Of a stretch of DNA of 64,000 bases, positions 37,401 through 48,790 are shown in pieces; positions within the stretch are counted from its first letter, which is position 1; each line of letters begins with the position of its first letter. The translations under genes and the position numbers were made by a program. This DNA comes from Fasciola hepatica (lineage: Eukaryota > Platyhelminthes > Trematoda > Plagiorchiida > Fasciolidae), in assembly GCA_948099385.1 (NCBI GenBank), contig CANUEZ040000163.1:10115501-10179500 (forward strand), written 5' to 3'. The notes under the pieces were generated by a model that was not told the origin of the DNA, ran no database searches, and worked only from the letters and a program-made list of their open reading frames with translations.

Positions 37401-38033
37401 AACCCGATCTCAGGAAACAGTGTACATCGACCCATAAGCAACATGGCTGAATGAACGTGCTTGTAACCTCTACCCCGGGTTTGTATGTTTTTGTGGACTG
37501 TACATGAGGAAGGTTCCAGCCTTGTAACACACGCAAGCAGGGTGGATACAGATGAATTAAACGGTTAGTTAGCGATGAAGAACGGAAATTTAGGGCCGTT
37601 CATCCTGAACACAAACACGTACGGAAGCTGACTTTGCTTGCCTGTCAACCACACAGACTCGATAATGAAACCCATGACTCAGTCACAACCACGTCGACTA
37701 GTACGAGCTAACGCAGACCCAGGTGAATTTCTGATTTGATAGTCGCCATTTTCAGTTAGCCAGATAAACGAGTTGGTTTCATATATAGAGTGGTCTATGT
37801 ACACACGGGGTGTTACCGAACAACAAATGATGGGTAGAGCATTTTCAAAAATCAGATGACCGTGGAAGCGCAAAGAGAATGGAAAGCAATCAGTGTTCAT
37901 CGACTCAATGTTTCTTATGGAAATCAGATAAGTCGTTTTATTTTCGGACAATCGTCGATAGGGACCTGAATTTGATTGACAAGGCTAAATTGGTTTTGTT
38001 ATAACGCATCCCGTCACAGCTCATCATCTAAGT
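37401..38033. other. Anonymous DNA
   Basis: No gene or repeat recognised. The left terminal inverted repeat of the transposase fossil would be expected here but was not identified. Confidence 0.35.
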
Positions 38034-39000
38034 GTGACGAAAGCGAACGCTGACACCCAGAGAAAGGAACTTGCACAATCCATCGTAAGGAGACCGAAGA
38101 TCGAATTCATAGAGACGCGTTCCAATCATCGTAGGGGCTGTTCGGCGATCCGCAGACCTGTGACCACTGAAGAAACGGAAATCGCCTTACAGAACATTGT
38201 TCAGACAAATCCTCGGATTTCTCCCAGGAAGTTGGTGCAGCAGCTTTCTTAGAAGTACCCATTGTGCAAGACGTATTTCACACCGTCCGTTGTTTCTTGA
38301 CTCTAAATTTTGTCACTGTATTGCATCGAAATAGTTTGATGGAGAGAACTGAGTCTATCGTTGAGAGGTTTGTTGATTCTCTCGGAAAGCGACCGAATTT
38401 GAGTGAAAACAATAATTTTCTCAGACGAAGCTGCATCCCATATCTATCGTTGACTGAATCGCAATATTCAAACTCACTGTGTGCAAACCAATTCGCGATT
38501 TGTAATTGATGTGTATCACTGTTTCCACTCAAGTAATTTTACGGTTCGGTATGCACCGTTATACCCGTACTGGGCCGTACGTATACGGTGGAGCTTGAAC
38601 GGCTCGATGTACTTGCTCATTTTCTCTCCCAATACTTTTCATCATTAGAAGGTGATAAATGTAGCCGTACATCAACATAATGGAGCTCCCGCTAACTTCC
38701 TGAGGACTGTTTGTCTGTAGTTGAAAGAACAGTTTCTTGGTTGGTGGATAGGAAAAAGCGATCTTGTTACTTTGCCAGAAAAGCTGACTAATTTCACTTC
38801 TCCATCGTTCCAGTGAATTGGACTGGAAATTATGGTCTACACGCGGCAGCCACAAACACTGTAGAATCTTATGGCGAACATTTGAATAGCTTCAGAACAC
38901 ATACCAATGCAGGATGCCGACAGTACCCACGCAAACTGTGTCAAAGGTTCTTACTAGTGTCTGAATATTTATGTGACGACATTCGAGCATTTTTTTGAAT
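38034..39000 (+). pseudogene. Tc1/mariner-superfamily transposase fossil
   Basis: A plus frame opens with a helix-turn-helix-like block containing RRPVTTEETEIALQNI and NPRISPRKLVQQLS and then a stop (38,250). After frameshifts, TIIFSDEAASHISLTESQYS appears at about 38,408-38,465, matching the first catalytic-Asp block of IS630/Tc1/mariner transposases (FSDEAxFxLSG). Further downstream frames are too broken to read, but a weak trace of the terminal region extends to about 39,000. These enzymes cut and paste their own element. The number of stops shows an old, dead copy; terminal repeats were not found. Confidence 0.55.
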
Positions 39001-40690
39001 TATCATGAGTTCTTTCTAGTAATGAAATATATTTGCATATCATGCTGATTTTATTCCATTCTTTCTTCAAAAGGTGAGGTAATTTTCTAGAAACTACGTT
39101 ACGTCTTTGTTTGGCTGTTTTTGTTGTGGTCCCTCGCGCTTCTTATCTGCGAATTTCCAACGGCCGGCCAGAGAAATCAACCACTGCTGGCAATTGTTAC
39201 CGCACCAGCCGACTAAAGTATTTCAGAAGCCAAAGCCACAGTACGTCAGGTGACAGTGTGTTTCAGACGTAGACAGGTCACGGGAAACGAAAATAAAATA
39301 AAGGATTATTTGAAAGATCAGTGCCGTTATTCACATGGTACACATCCGGCCCAATGTGAAGGAATGATATTCTCATCCTGTGCGGTGGTGATAACTTTGA
39401 TCTCACATAATTTAAGCTTCAGTAGATCACTTGATAAAGAATGTAATCCCGATGTCATTCTGAAACTAAGATCGACGCATAATACAGAAATCTCGTGAGT
39501 GTTTGTGTGGGCAAGAAGCAAAACGGGAGTTCAATAATGATCACATACTGTAACAGGAAAAAGTGTTGATCTGGATAGGAAAACCATTGGGTGGCTTTCT
39601 TCAGCACCAGGGAATAGCCACTCGGCATTCATGAAAGAGTACATTGGCTGGTCGCTAGTTCGGGTATTTACTGTTATATTCCTTCCACCGTTCATACAAT
39701 TGTAGGTCTCATGTGCGTACCGGTATAAAAATATGATAATGATTAACTAGGTTATCAATAATCATCACGTCCACCACAATGTGAATGAAGCTTGGGACTT
39801 CTGTAGTCTCTAGGCTGTAGATTTCCCAAGCGCTCAGAACTTTTCAATATAGGTTGAAAAGACGTGTGGATATCGAGGGTATCGAGGTTAGATTGTAAAT
39901 GGCACTAGGAATACTGTTCCGGATCTGAAGGAATAAAATTCCCGGCCATCGCTTCGAGAAATAATCTTCCAAAAACTTTAAATGACAATAAGGTACAAGC
40001 AATGAAACGGAATTCCGGAAAGCATTTAGTAAATTGCAGGTATAACTGCTTTCCTTCACCAGTCTGGGGTCTTTTTGTTCTTTAGACACTAGTTGAAATA
40101 ATGGTTAGACTAAGACTGATCGAAACAGAACATTTCATAAGCACCATTGGGGTTGAGTGGATTCGGTCCAGATAATTTAATGGTGGTGAGGACGAGTAGT
40201 CTCCTGTAGACCACAACAGTCCGGATGCAAGATAGATTATTCTGAGAGAAAAAATTTCTTGAAAAAGCACAAGAAAAGAAAATCATACTTAGTTATTGAG
40301 CTCTTTCACGGCAACAGCTAAAGATGTGGTTGCGGATTTTAGCCAGTTGGGGCCTGTGGGAGATTTCACGAGCTTTGTTCGCACAACGTTTACATGCTAG
40401 ATGGAACTGAGGCAGTAAAACTTAATCTTGATAGGCGTAAGATGACGAAAAAGGTGGGCTCGAGTACAGATTCTCCACTGGGTAGAAAATGTTAGGAAAA
40501 CCATGTGATTAGTTATTATATGGTCCCAAGTGACCAAAACATCCTGCACTGAGCATATACAGGCAAAAGTGCAATCCAATGTTTCACGAAGCTTTTCCAG
40601 ATTTCCGGGAAAGAAATGTCTTTTGGAAACAGAGCACTTGGTGTCTTCTGTAAGGTGCATGTGGTTCATTTAATTTCAGATCTCAGGGGA
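39001..40690. other. Anonymous DNA
   Basis: No gene or repeat recognised; frames under 91 codons without known motifs. Confidence 0.35.
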
Positions 40691-40870
40691 AATCCCCAAT
40701 ATTGCACGGTCATAGGATCACCTCGTAGGTCAGAGGTTCGTATCTCCGCCATCATCGGTGGTAGACGGCACCCAATCTATTCCAGCTCGTTGCGACAATT
40801 AACCGGTTGGGACCTTGTGTGGTTCTCTGTCGCTCCAAGTCTTAGGGTGTGGTGTGGGTGATCGCTGACA
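40691..40870 (+). repeat. tRNA-like segment, possible SINE
   Basis: TCAGAGGTTCGTATCTCCGC near 40,731-40,750 resembles a B box and T arm, preceded by a plausible worn A box near 40,705. The following 120 bases (GTTGGGACC, GTCGCTCCAAG, GTGATCGCTGACAG) are less AT-rich, as in SINE bodies. A second copy was not found in the window. Confidence 0.3.
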
Positions 40871-42289
40871 GTGGGCTGGGCCTTCGAGGTTATGGGGTAA
40901 ACCACTTCCCTTGCAGTCAAGCATACATCTATATTTAAAAAGCTGTGAGAAGCTACACGAAGTGAAAAGAGGTAAATGCTAATAACTAGAGCAAAGTCCA
41001 AAACGGTTCTCTATTGAATATACCAATGATTATTATTAAGAAAGGCAACCCTTCTTCCTTGCATGCGGTAAAAAATTGGGTGATCTACGTGATATCTATT
41101 AAAACCACCAATTGCAACTATCTCATCGTCAGTGTCACCGTGTAATTAGGTTTCTTGCAAACGGCTTGGCTCGTAGCGCGAGTATTCTTTGGCGCCAACA
41201 AGATGAAACAGCACTGTGTAGCCCAAAGGATGTTTTTTACCACAACTGGTAGGCACTTGGTGTCAGCACACGTTTGCGAAGAACTAATTTCAAACACCCG
41301 AACTTTGTTCTAAAAGAGGCTCTAGGTTTTTTGAAAGTTCTTTTCCATTTATTGTGTACCATGTGCCCAGAAAAACCTTTTCAAAAATGAGACTATTGTT
41401 CTTGAAGGGTTTGAGCAATAAGCAGGAGTATTTTACCGAGATAGATATCTTCAACACCATAATCGTGACTGCGGTAACATACGTGAAAAATCGTATGAAG
41501 TGTGCATGGCTATACCATAATGATTCTAACATAACCGGAAAAAAATAATCACTCATCACATGAAAGGTTTTAATTTGCAAGCAAAAGGATACTTCTAAGG
41601 TAATTTTTTTGGTCATATGTCTTCGTTAGAGGTCGCGCAAAACATCAAGAACTGCATAGATCCATTTTGATATGCCTGTCCTTCTAAAAGGATACAGTAC
41701 ACGGGGGATGTCTTCGTGTGTGGAACCTACGAAAAGATGGGTGTAGATCATAATACATTTTGTATCAGTGAGCTTCATTTATATGGGATATCGGCTAATT
41801 CAAGAAGAGACGATATCAAATGAGTTTCGAACAGGCTAGGAGATTAGAAGATTCTAGTGAATGCAAAAGGGAATAACCAAGCACTGCCAAACGATTCTTC
41901 AACAAACCCTTAGATACTTTGGGCGAAGACCAGTTCAAGCCATCATTCAATCAAACAGGCCAACAGAAATTCAGGTACGACAAATCACGGTTCCTATAAA
42001 TGGGCAAGCAAAGCGTGCAAAGAACATAATCTTCAATTATTTTGATTCACCCCGATAGGTATTGCCTAAATTCACCGTAGGTTGACGGTAACCATCCACT
42101 CTGAATAGATATCCATTACGCCAACTAGAGAGCAACAACGTAAACTGTATGTAAGTGTGGAGGTTTTTAGAACACATGATAACGTTAGAACTAACTAGAA
42201 TCATTTAAATATGTTTTATACATATATCTAAGTTTCTACTTCATTTTATTGTGCATTATTGGTGCAACGTTTCAGATAAGTGGTTGAGA
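40871..42289. other. Anonymous DNA
   Basis: No gene recognised. The 108-codon minus frame at 41,290-41,616 is overlapped by an open plus frame and has no known motif. Confidence 0.35.
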
Positions 42290-42425
42290 CCAACTAGAGG
42301 CTGCCGACCGGGGAAAGTAATCGGCCACGGAAGCAGGATTCAAACCCGGGACAGAAAAATTACAAGCTCACGGGGATGATCGTTTTACCATCATCGTTGT
42401 CTAACCCTGGTTGTCTGCTACCCTT
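42290..42425 (-). repeat. tRNA-derived SINE-like segment
   Basis: On the minus strand, GATGATGGTAAAACGATC (A-box position) is followed by GAGCTTGTAATTTTTCTG (anticodon-arm position) and CCCGGGTTTGAATCCTGC, a good B box with paired T arm. The spacing fits a tRNA, perhaps Thr-like, with a decayed D arm and no intact acceptor stem, so a SINE head or tRNA pseudogene is more likely than a working gene. Confidence 0.45.
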
Positions 42426-42899
42426 GGCTGCATTTCACTACTCTGGCTCATCCGAAGACAAACCTAGCGCTCTTACATCAACGATTGAGTATGCTCTACA
42501 GTAGCGTTGCTTTGGATGTCCGAAACACCATAAGAACGGGATAGGTAATAAATAGGTGTACGGGGTGGGAACATTCCATGTCACATTTGACACATTCACT
42601 GGGTCATGACGTCTGCAACCAAGTTTCAGTATGCAAGTGAACTGAATTTATATTACCCTTGCAACCATCCAATCTGTAGCATAGTAAACAAAGTATGCGC
42701 TTGAAATTTGTACTTATTTGTTTGTGAAAAACATGCATATTAACACGACTTTTTGTGTATCTCAACGATGGGGCTTTATTTGTAGCTCCCTTGTCGAGCT
42801 TGTTGTTTTACACACAGCCAAAGAGACGGACTCGTGAAAATTGTGTCGTACTGTTTTTAAAAACACCATACACGACAGGTAAAATTCATAACTTAAAGG
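42426..42899. other. Anonymous DNA
   Basis: No gene recognised. It lies downstream of the gypsy RT fragment on the minus strand, where the rest of the RT should be, but nothing of it is readable. Confidence 0.35.
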
Positions 42900-43170
42900 T
42901 CAGAAAGAAGTAGTGATAGTGGTGTCTTCTTCAGCCACGGGGATTTGATGATATGCTCTAACAAGGTAGATCATAGAAAATGTGGTTCTCTCAAAGAGGT
43001 TGTGTGCAAAGTCATGTGAATGTGGATTAGGGTACCAGTCAGGAATGGTACTTTTGTTGAGTAAAGGATAGTCCCCGCTGGGTTTCAAATCGTTCTGTGA
43101 CCTCGGAACCATGTGTAGTGGTGTGGATCATGGACTTAACGAGGGTCGGGTTATTCGTAGGTTCATCTTA
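42900..43170 (-). pseudogene. Ty3/gypsy reverse-transcriptase fragment (copy A)
   Basis: The minus frame shows ITRPSLSP, a stop, STPLHMVPRS, then SGDYPLLNKSTIPDWYPNPH, and FSMIYLVRAYHQIPVAEEDT. This is the N-terminal half of a Ty3/gypsy RT: the GDYRxLNxxTxPDRYPxPH and FSKxDLxxAYHQIPV blocks. The catalytic Asp that normally follows the FSK-type segment is Tyr here (IYLVRAY), and a TGA replaces the usual Trp before the PLHMV block. The family is CsRn1-like in appearance, a group described from trematodes. No LTRs were found. Confidence 0.85.
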
Positions 43171-43303
43171 TTGTAACAGGGACATCAAGACGGGTTAGGA
43201 TACTTGTGTTCCAACGGCCAAACACGTCAAGCTCATGAAACACAATCGTTTATATGGACCCTTTTCCAGACTCTGCGGCACCAACATTACTCCCGCCGCT
43301 GTT

Positions 43304-43715
43304 TTAGTGCTTTGGCTGCTTTCTGGCCAGTTGCCCGTGGCCGATAGCTTGCTTCTCTTGGGCAATATTCCTATTCGCCTGGTCCGATTTTCCCAGTTGA
43401 CTGCTTGAACAATTGACCCTCACCTGGGTTATCTGGCTGGTTGTCGGAGGTCCCGCTGTTTCCCCTCTGCTTTTTTTGTATGCTGTTGTTTGTCTGCCTC
43501 GAAAAGTTTCCAACATATTCACCGTCTGTTCTTTTCTCTGTGAAACTCGGTTGGTTAGTCCGTTCGCCTTGGTATTCACGCCTTTCTCTTGCTTTCACAT
43601 TACCCGCCACAGTATTTTTGAATTCAAGCAATGCCTGTCTCAGTTTGTCGGAGTGCACACAACAAGGTTTAAAGTGCACAGGTTGGCTTTTGCTGATAAA
43701 AGGATGATTCAACAA
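43304..43715 (-). other. Unidentified frames upstream of the gypsy RT
   Basis: Two overlapping minus frames (43,371-43,715, 114 codons; 43,304-43,579, 91 codons) lie about 130 bases 5' of the RT. They are hydrophilic and rich in Gln, Asn, Arg and Lys, for example RQTNNSIQKKQRGNSGTSDN. This would suit the gag-protease region of the same element, but no zinc knuckle (CCHC) or protease DSG motif is visible. Confidence 0.35.
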
Positions 43716-46164
43716 TTTGTGGTGGATTTAATATCCCCCGTTTGACCAACCGTTTGAGGCGACAGAACGTCACTACGCCATTTCAGCTTGTTACAGAGCA
43801 TTGATTTGGCTAGTCAAAAGTCAAGTGTATACAGCACAAGCGTGCGGCAAGCGTGAGCGAAATTGTGAGCAGGAGCCCAACATGTAAGTGGGTCCGCATG
43901 TTAACGGAAACGCAAGGCGAGAGTACAGTCAGAACAGGTCACGGAAGGCCAATGTTTGATTGGTCAATATCATGTGGAATGGATTATGGCTAGCGTCAAC
44001 TTTCATGTGTATGTGTGTGCCTATACACAAGGTCAGAATTGGAATCAATTGTCAGTAAAGTTTTTAGCTGAGCGTATGACTGTTTGGATGGAATCAAACA
44101 CCAAGAGTATCAATGACTGTGTGAGCGATCCACTGGCGGTCTGCGTGTGGATCGTTTGAAATGGTCATGACTGTATCGATCGTGAGCCGTGACTGGAGAA
44201 ATGAATTGGATAAATGCCAAAATAATGAAAGATCTGATGGTGGCAAAATCTACAGGTACACGATATATCTACCCAAGGGGAAATGGGAACAGGATGACAT
44301 GTTGCGATAATATATACCTCGCCAAAAAAAATTGACAGCTAATGTGTCAACAAGTTATAAAGAATCGTAAATTTTGTAATGGTATGGAAATGTTCGTTTT
44401 ATTATTTGTCCCTCGTTTCTTCATAAGTTCTGATACATGCCACTCTTTCCTTGTACTACCCCAATTGTACAGAATTTAAACATAAAATTTGGCTCGCTTG
44501 TAACAACGCACTGAGAAGAACACGAAACATCTACCTGCAATATTCGGCGACAGAGGAAACATTACCAAGATTTCATAAGATGATCTTTGTCAACCTTGAT
44601 GCCAGAACCAGAAGTCACCGCTCTTTTTCAAGCTTCTACTGACTGGACATGAGTTGCGCTCCACCGGACAGGCTTTGAGCGAACACTTAAGTCAATAGCA
44701 GCCAAACCGTTCTGCGTTCAAAGAAAGAACAGTTATACAAACGATAATACGTAAGATCATAATGTATGAACATTATACAGAACCAGAGAATAAAATAGTT
44801 CTTGAGGTAGCAGTTTGACGAAATAGTTCCAGCGCAACTGATCGTAGCGAAATAGGTAATAAAAGGCAGGATGGGATAATAATTCTGAAACTTTCGATGG
44901 AGCTCGGGTTCGAGGTGCTCATCGTACAACACTGTAGTTATCCACAGATGGCCACGAGCAAATCAACACAGAGAAATTCGATTTGCTTGAATGAATGAGG
45001 ATATTTTATTCAACAAAATTGGGTAAGGTTACTGTAGTGCTCCGAGTTATCTGCATCTGCCTGTTTGACGCATTTGCACTTTTTTCAGCACTGTGCGAGT
45101 GTCCATTGTTGTTGCAGTCTGTAGAAGAGGTATACATTTTATCTTGGAAAATGTTTTTCAAATCCCACGTATCTTCATAGGGATGACGCCTGCGATGCTT
45201 TATCCTTTTGTTGTCCGCAATGATCAGTTGGAAGAAATAAACGCCTTTGACTGGCAATGATTTATTCGTGGCCAGCACGCAGCCTTCTTTTGGCTTTTTT
45301 ATTTATTCAGAGCTATATCTGCTATTGGTACACAAAGTACGTACCCCACTAAACATTTTTGAACACCTTATAGCGTGCTTTTGAATAACTCTCTTCCTAC
45401 TGAAATGAATTGATCATTTGTAATCGGTAATTATTTCAGATGCGCTGGCCAGTCCCACGCTTGATTTGCACATTCCCAGAACCTCAATTGGGTAACAGCT
45501 ATCATCGTTGGCAGTTTCCTTCCTGAATTTTTTTTCGGGTTAAGGTTTTGAGTCAGACCGACTTTTGTTGCTTTTTATAGAATGGTATATAGTGCATGCC
45601 CAACCAATCAGGCAAGTCATACTCAGGTTAAATCTTCATGCAATACATACTGTACACTGCATCAATAATTACACGCTTGCGTGAGTGCTTATTCTTAGAG
45701 AAAACATAACTCAATTAAGGATAGTATTTTTTCAAAACCATGGACAGTCTGACATTGTTGACTGACTGAAACAAGTTCGAAGCGATCTACATCGTGGAAC
45801 ATGAAACGATGTAATGTCGTGGCAAAACGCCGAAAATGAAACTCGTGTAGAGGGGCCAGAAAATGAGGTTTCTTTGATGTGCAGTCCACAGTTGAGGAAA
45901 GAATTTTGCAGTAAAATGAACCATGTTCTGTATTTCAAAAGACGATAAGAGAGAAAGTGTTTGAATCCAAGTGATATTCTTTCAAATTGTCTTGAATTCA
46001 ATAAGTAAACATAAATTTGTCTTTTCATCTTGCTAAACTATACACAGCAAAAGTAATTTGCAATTTTTAGGTTGTTTTGAATGTAATAACTTGAATGCCA
46101 AGAAGTCCAAACTTTGCTCACAATATCAAAACTCTGCCCTTGGAAGTTCAGTTAGAGTTGATGA
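43716..46164. other. Anonymous DNA
   Basis: No gene recognised with confidence. The minus frame 45,006-45,278 (90 codons) is hydrophilic and exon-like but has no motif, and its plus-strand partner is open as well. Confidence 0.3.
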
Positions 46165-46265
46165 TCAATCAACCACATTTGGAGACTTGGGTCGAAGTTC
46201 CGCAATGAGCCCCTGTATTTCGTGCAAATTCCGGTCCATATGTTCTCTTATGATCGACATTTGGC
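46165..46265 (-). other. Possible terminal exon, unidentified
   Basis: On the minus strand, a pyrimidine-rich run and GGGTTTCAG (ending at 46,266) could be a 3' splice site. The frame after it reads QMSIIREHMDRNLHEIQGLI then AELRPKSPNVVD and a stop at 46,165-46,167. The residues are amphipathic and charged like a real protein tail. The plus strand is open too, upstream exons were not found, and no family is recognised. Confidence 0.25.
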
Positions 46266-46628
46266 CTGAAACCCAAACATATGGCGGAACACAAGAACAG
46301 AAAAAAATCATTCAATTTAAATTGTTTTTGTTTGTAGAAAATCGTATGTTTGGGAAACTGTGACAAAAGACACTTCAAAAATAATATTATGTTTCATGAG
46401 ATGTAACTTCACATCACCAATTCTAACCTAAATTGCAAACTAGTACTGATTAACTAAACACACAGAATAAGCTAGTTTATTGAGTATCTTAGGGATTCCC
46501 AGTTCGCAAAACTCTAATAGACGATATAAACTGCGAACAACCTTGATGAAGTCCCACCAAGAATTGAAGAACGAATAAAATGGATCTACCGCGTTTCATG
46601 TCAATTTTTTTATTGCGATCTCTTAGTT

Positions 46629-46832
46629 TTGTTTGAGGAGTGGTCGAGAATAAGGAGTATTTATTTGTTTTCACTTTACTCAATTCTATTTATTTGTTCC
46701 GAAAAACAAGGTGATGCAGTCGATCATAACTATATTCAGCGTGTTTCCAACCTGTCAAATATTCAACAAATATTTGGACTCACTCAGTACTGGAAAGAAA
46801 TAATCCGCTCTTCGTGTGAGGATCAGAGATAA
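46629..46832 (+). other. Possible coding fragment, unidentified
   Basis: The plus frame ends with DAVDHNYIQRVSNLSNIQQI, then FGLTQYWKEIIRSSCEDQR and a stop at 46,830-46,832. The tail is protein-like; the beginning is AT-rich and hydrophobic as in an intron, and GGTGATGCAG near 46,710-46,719 may be an acceptor. No family recognised, no transcript support. Confidence 0.22.
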
Positions 46833-47416
46833 GTTGTAAAAAAATGCAAGAGTTGTTTTCGTACTGTGAGTCAAAACAAACAGTCCTCAAGGTGAATCGG
46901 ATCTATAATGACATAATTTTCAATGATTTCATTTTCACACTACTTTTAAGCCGTCGTCTCTCTGCCACAGATTCACTTTTTGAAGTAATATCTTTCACAG
47001 GAACACTTTAAAACTGTTTTTTGATACTAAAAGACGCTTTACAGGCAAAAAAAGAGTAGCTAAATCAAAGTAATACAATGTCGTTTTGACCAATTTGTTA
47101 TCTCTGCTCGAAGGATGGATTGTCTGCACAGATCGACCGACAATATTTTCGGGATCTTTAGGTTGCTATGTTTATTTGATTTGTCTGTCTTGTTATCCAA
47201 ACAGTTGTGCAGTAATAACTGCTTTTCACCGCTTGTCCAAATATCACATTGTCTCAGACAATAAATGAAAGTGCAAAAGTGGTACCCATTGAACTTCTTC
47301 CCTATCGAATTTTAGCTGACTGTGGAAACAGAGTTTGCCCATGGTTCAGTCGCAGATCAAACCAATAAGGTGTCAGTCAGTTATCCGTTGTTCTGAAACC
47401 GGTGGTAACAGGCATA

Positions 47417-47418
<2 letters not shown>
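46833..47418. other. Anonymous DNA
   Basis: No gene or repeat recognised. Confidence 0.35.

Positions 47419-47469
<51 letters not shown>
47419..47469. repeat. (AT)n microsatellite
   Basis: An uninterrupted run of about 50 bases. Frames crossing it on both strands (up to 148 codons, 47,377-47,823) are opened by the repeat. Confidence 0.97.
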
Positions 47470-47472
<3 letters not shown>

Positions 47473-48534
47473 TGCTCGCGGAATGGCCACAGTATTGCGT
47501 TTTTGGTGCAAAAGCTGGCGTGTTTTTCCTAACCTTATAGTGACTATGCACGATTTCACAAAATGTTTGGAACGAATCGCCAGAAAAAAAGTGGAATCGG
47601 ATGAAATCCACATTTTCACTGTGCCTGCAAAACACTTACGTGGCATTGTTGTTGGAATCCGTTGAGGTTTTGCCAGATTGAGCAGTCGTATTATGTGGGA
47701 ATTCGCCTGGATAGCCTTGTACAATGATATTCCTGGAATAAAAAATGTGAAGAAAATAGGTGGGTGCAGTTTTAGCACCGGTGACAGGAGTGACAATTTT
47801 GATACAAATTTGCAAAATCGCACATGAATCTCGTTTCAGATAAACGGGCTCGGTAGCATGTCTTAATGATAGATGCAGCATATGCATATTCACAGGCACA
47901 TACAAATATTGAATGTAAAAAGGTAGAATAATTGCATAATCGTAGTTTATCCTTGGAATGTGCAACTTGGCAGACTATGAACTATATGGCACTGCCGTGC
48001 TACAGACACTGATATTATAAGTTACTGCGGTGAATACATTCTCATTACTATGGCGTGCTTGAAATTCGAAATTATTACTAACCGATCTTTTCTGTCGAAT
48101 AAAAATACAAACAGCTTTAAAGAGACTTCATTAAAGGATAAAAAAGGGAGACAAATACGGATACGAAATACGACGAATTTTTAAGATGGCCGTATTCACG
48201 ATCTGAAGTGTCATTCTTTCAAATGAGTTCTATATTATCCAATTATATCTCGAACGCCTATTAAAATAATTCTATATAATTGTTGTTTCTATGTTGTCTT
48301 AATGGACTTGGGAGCCCCTTCTACTCGGTTCGTTGTTTTCTTCTAAAATAGCATTTTAAGTTCTATTTTTTTTTACTCAACTTCCATTACAATAAATTCA
48401 CAACAACAATGCATCTATGAAAGCGTTGCTAATCAATGTTTTATAAGGATGGTAGATTCGCATTGCCATCCCATTTATTTCGTGAGGACTTTGTTTGGAA
48501 TACAATGCCATTTTTATAATCGAAAGGAGATTCT
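47470..48534. other. Anonymous DNA with one ambiguous exon-like segment
   Basis: Between about 47,480 and 47,665 both strands are open and protein-like (plus: MHDFTKCLERIARKKVESDE; minus: SENVDFIRFHFFSGDSFQTF). TGTTTTGCAG on the minus strand at about 47,630 could be an acceptor. Neither reading is recognised, and the two cannot both be coding. The remainder shows nothing. Confidence 0.25.
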
Positions 48535-48790
48535 TCCAATGATTCCGCCCGTTACCACGGCTAACCTTCAGAAAGTAGTCCCAAGTATGGAATTTCACAA
48601 TACGCGTACCGCGTCGTGACAGCATAATATTTTACCGGAAGCACACGACCGGTTTCATAAACCATCAATGGCCGAGAAACCAATCGTGTGCATCCCGGGA
48701 AATTTTACGCCGTCATTCATAAACTACACCGTACTACTTCCAGCTATAACATATTTGAACGGAGCAATCACCAGTCACCTCCGTTTACAG
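48535..48790. repeat. Hammerhead-repeat locus C, fused inverted halves
   Basis: The left part (48,535 to about 48,672) is minus-oriented repeat: GGCTAACCTTCAG, AGTCCCAAGTATGGAATT and CGTGACAGCATAATATTTTA correspond to the reverse complement of unit B. The right part (about 48,673-48,790) is plus-oriented: GAAACCAATCGTGTGCATCC followed by CCGTCATTCATAAACTACAC and GTACTACTTC, like the region after the ribozyme in unit B. The two meet inside the ribozyme. Confidence 0.7.
48637..48696. pseudogene. Two inverted half hammerheads forming a long hairpin
   Basis: GGAAGCACACGACCGGTTTC is the reverse complement of the 3' half of the intact ribozyme (GAAACCGGTC with GTGTGCTTCC). Less than 20 bases later, GAAACCAATCGTGTGCATCC is the same half in the plus orientation. 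CTGATGA is lost on both sides (the nearest minus-strand word is TTGATGG). The halves pair over GCACACGA/TCGTGTGC and GGTTTC/GAAACC. Confidence 0.7.
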
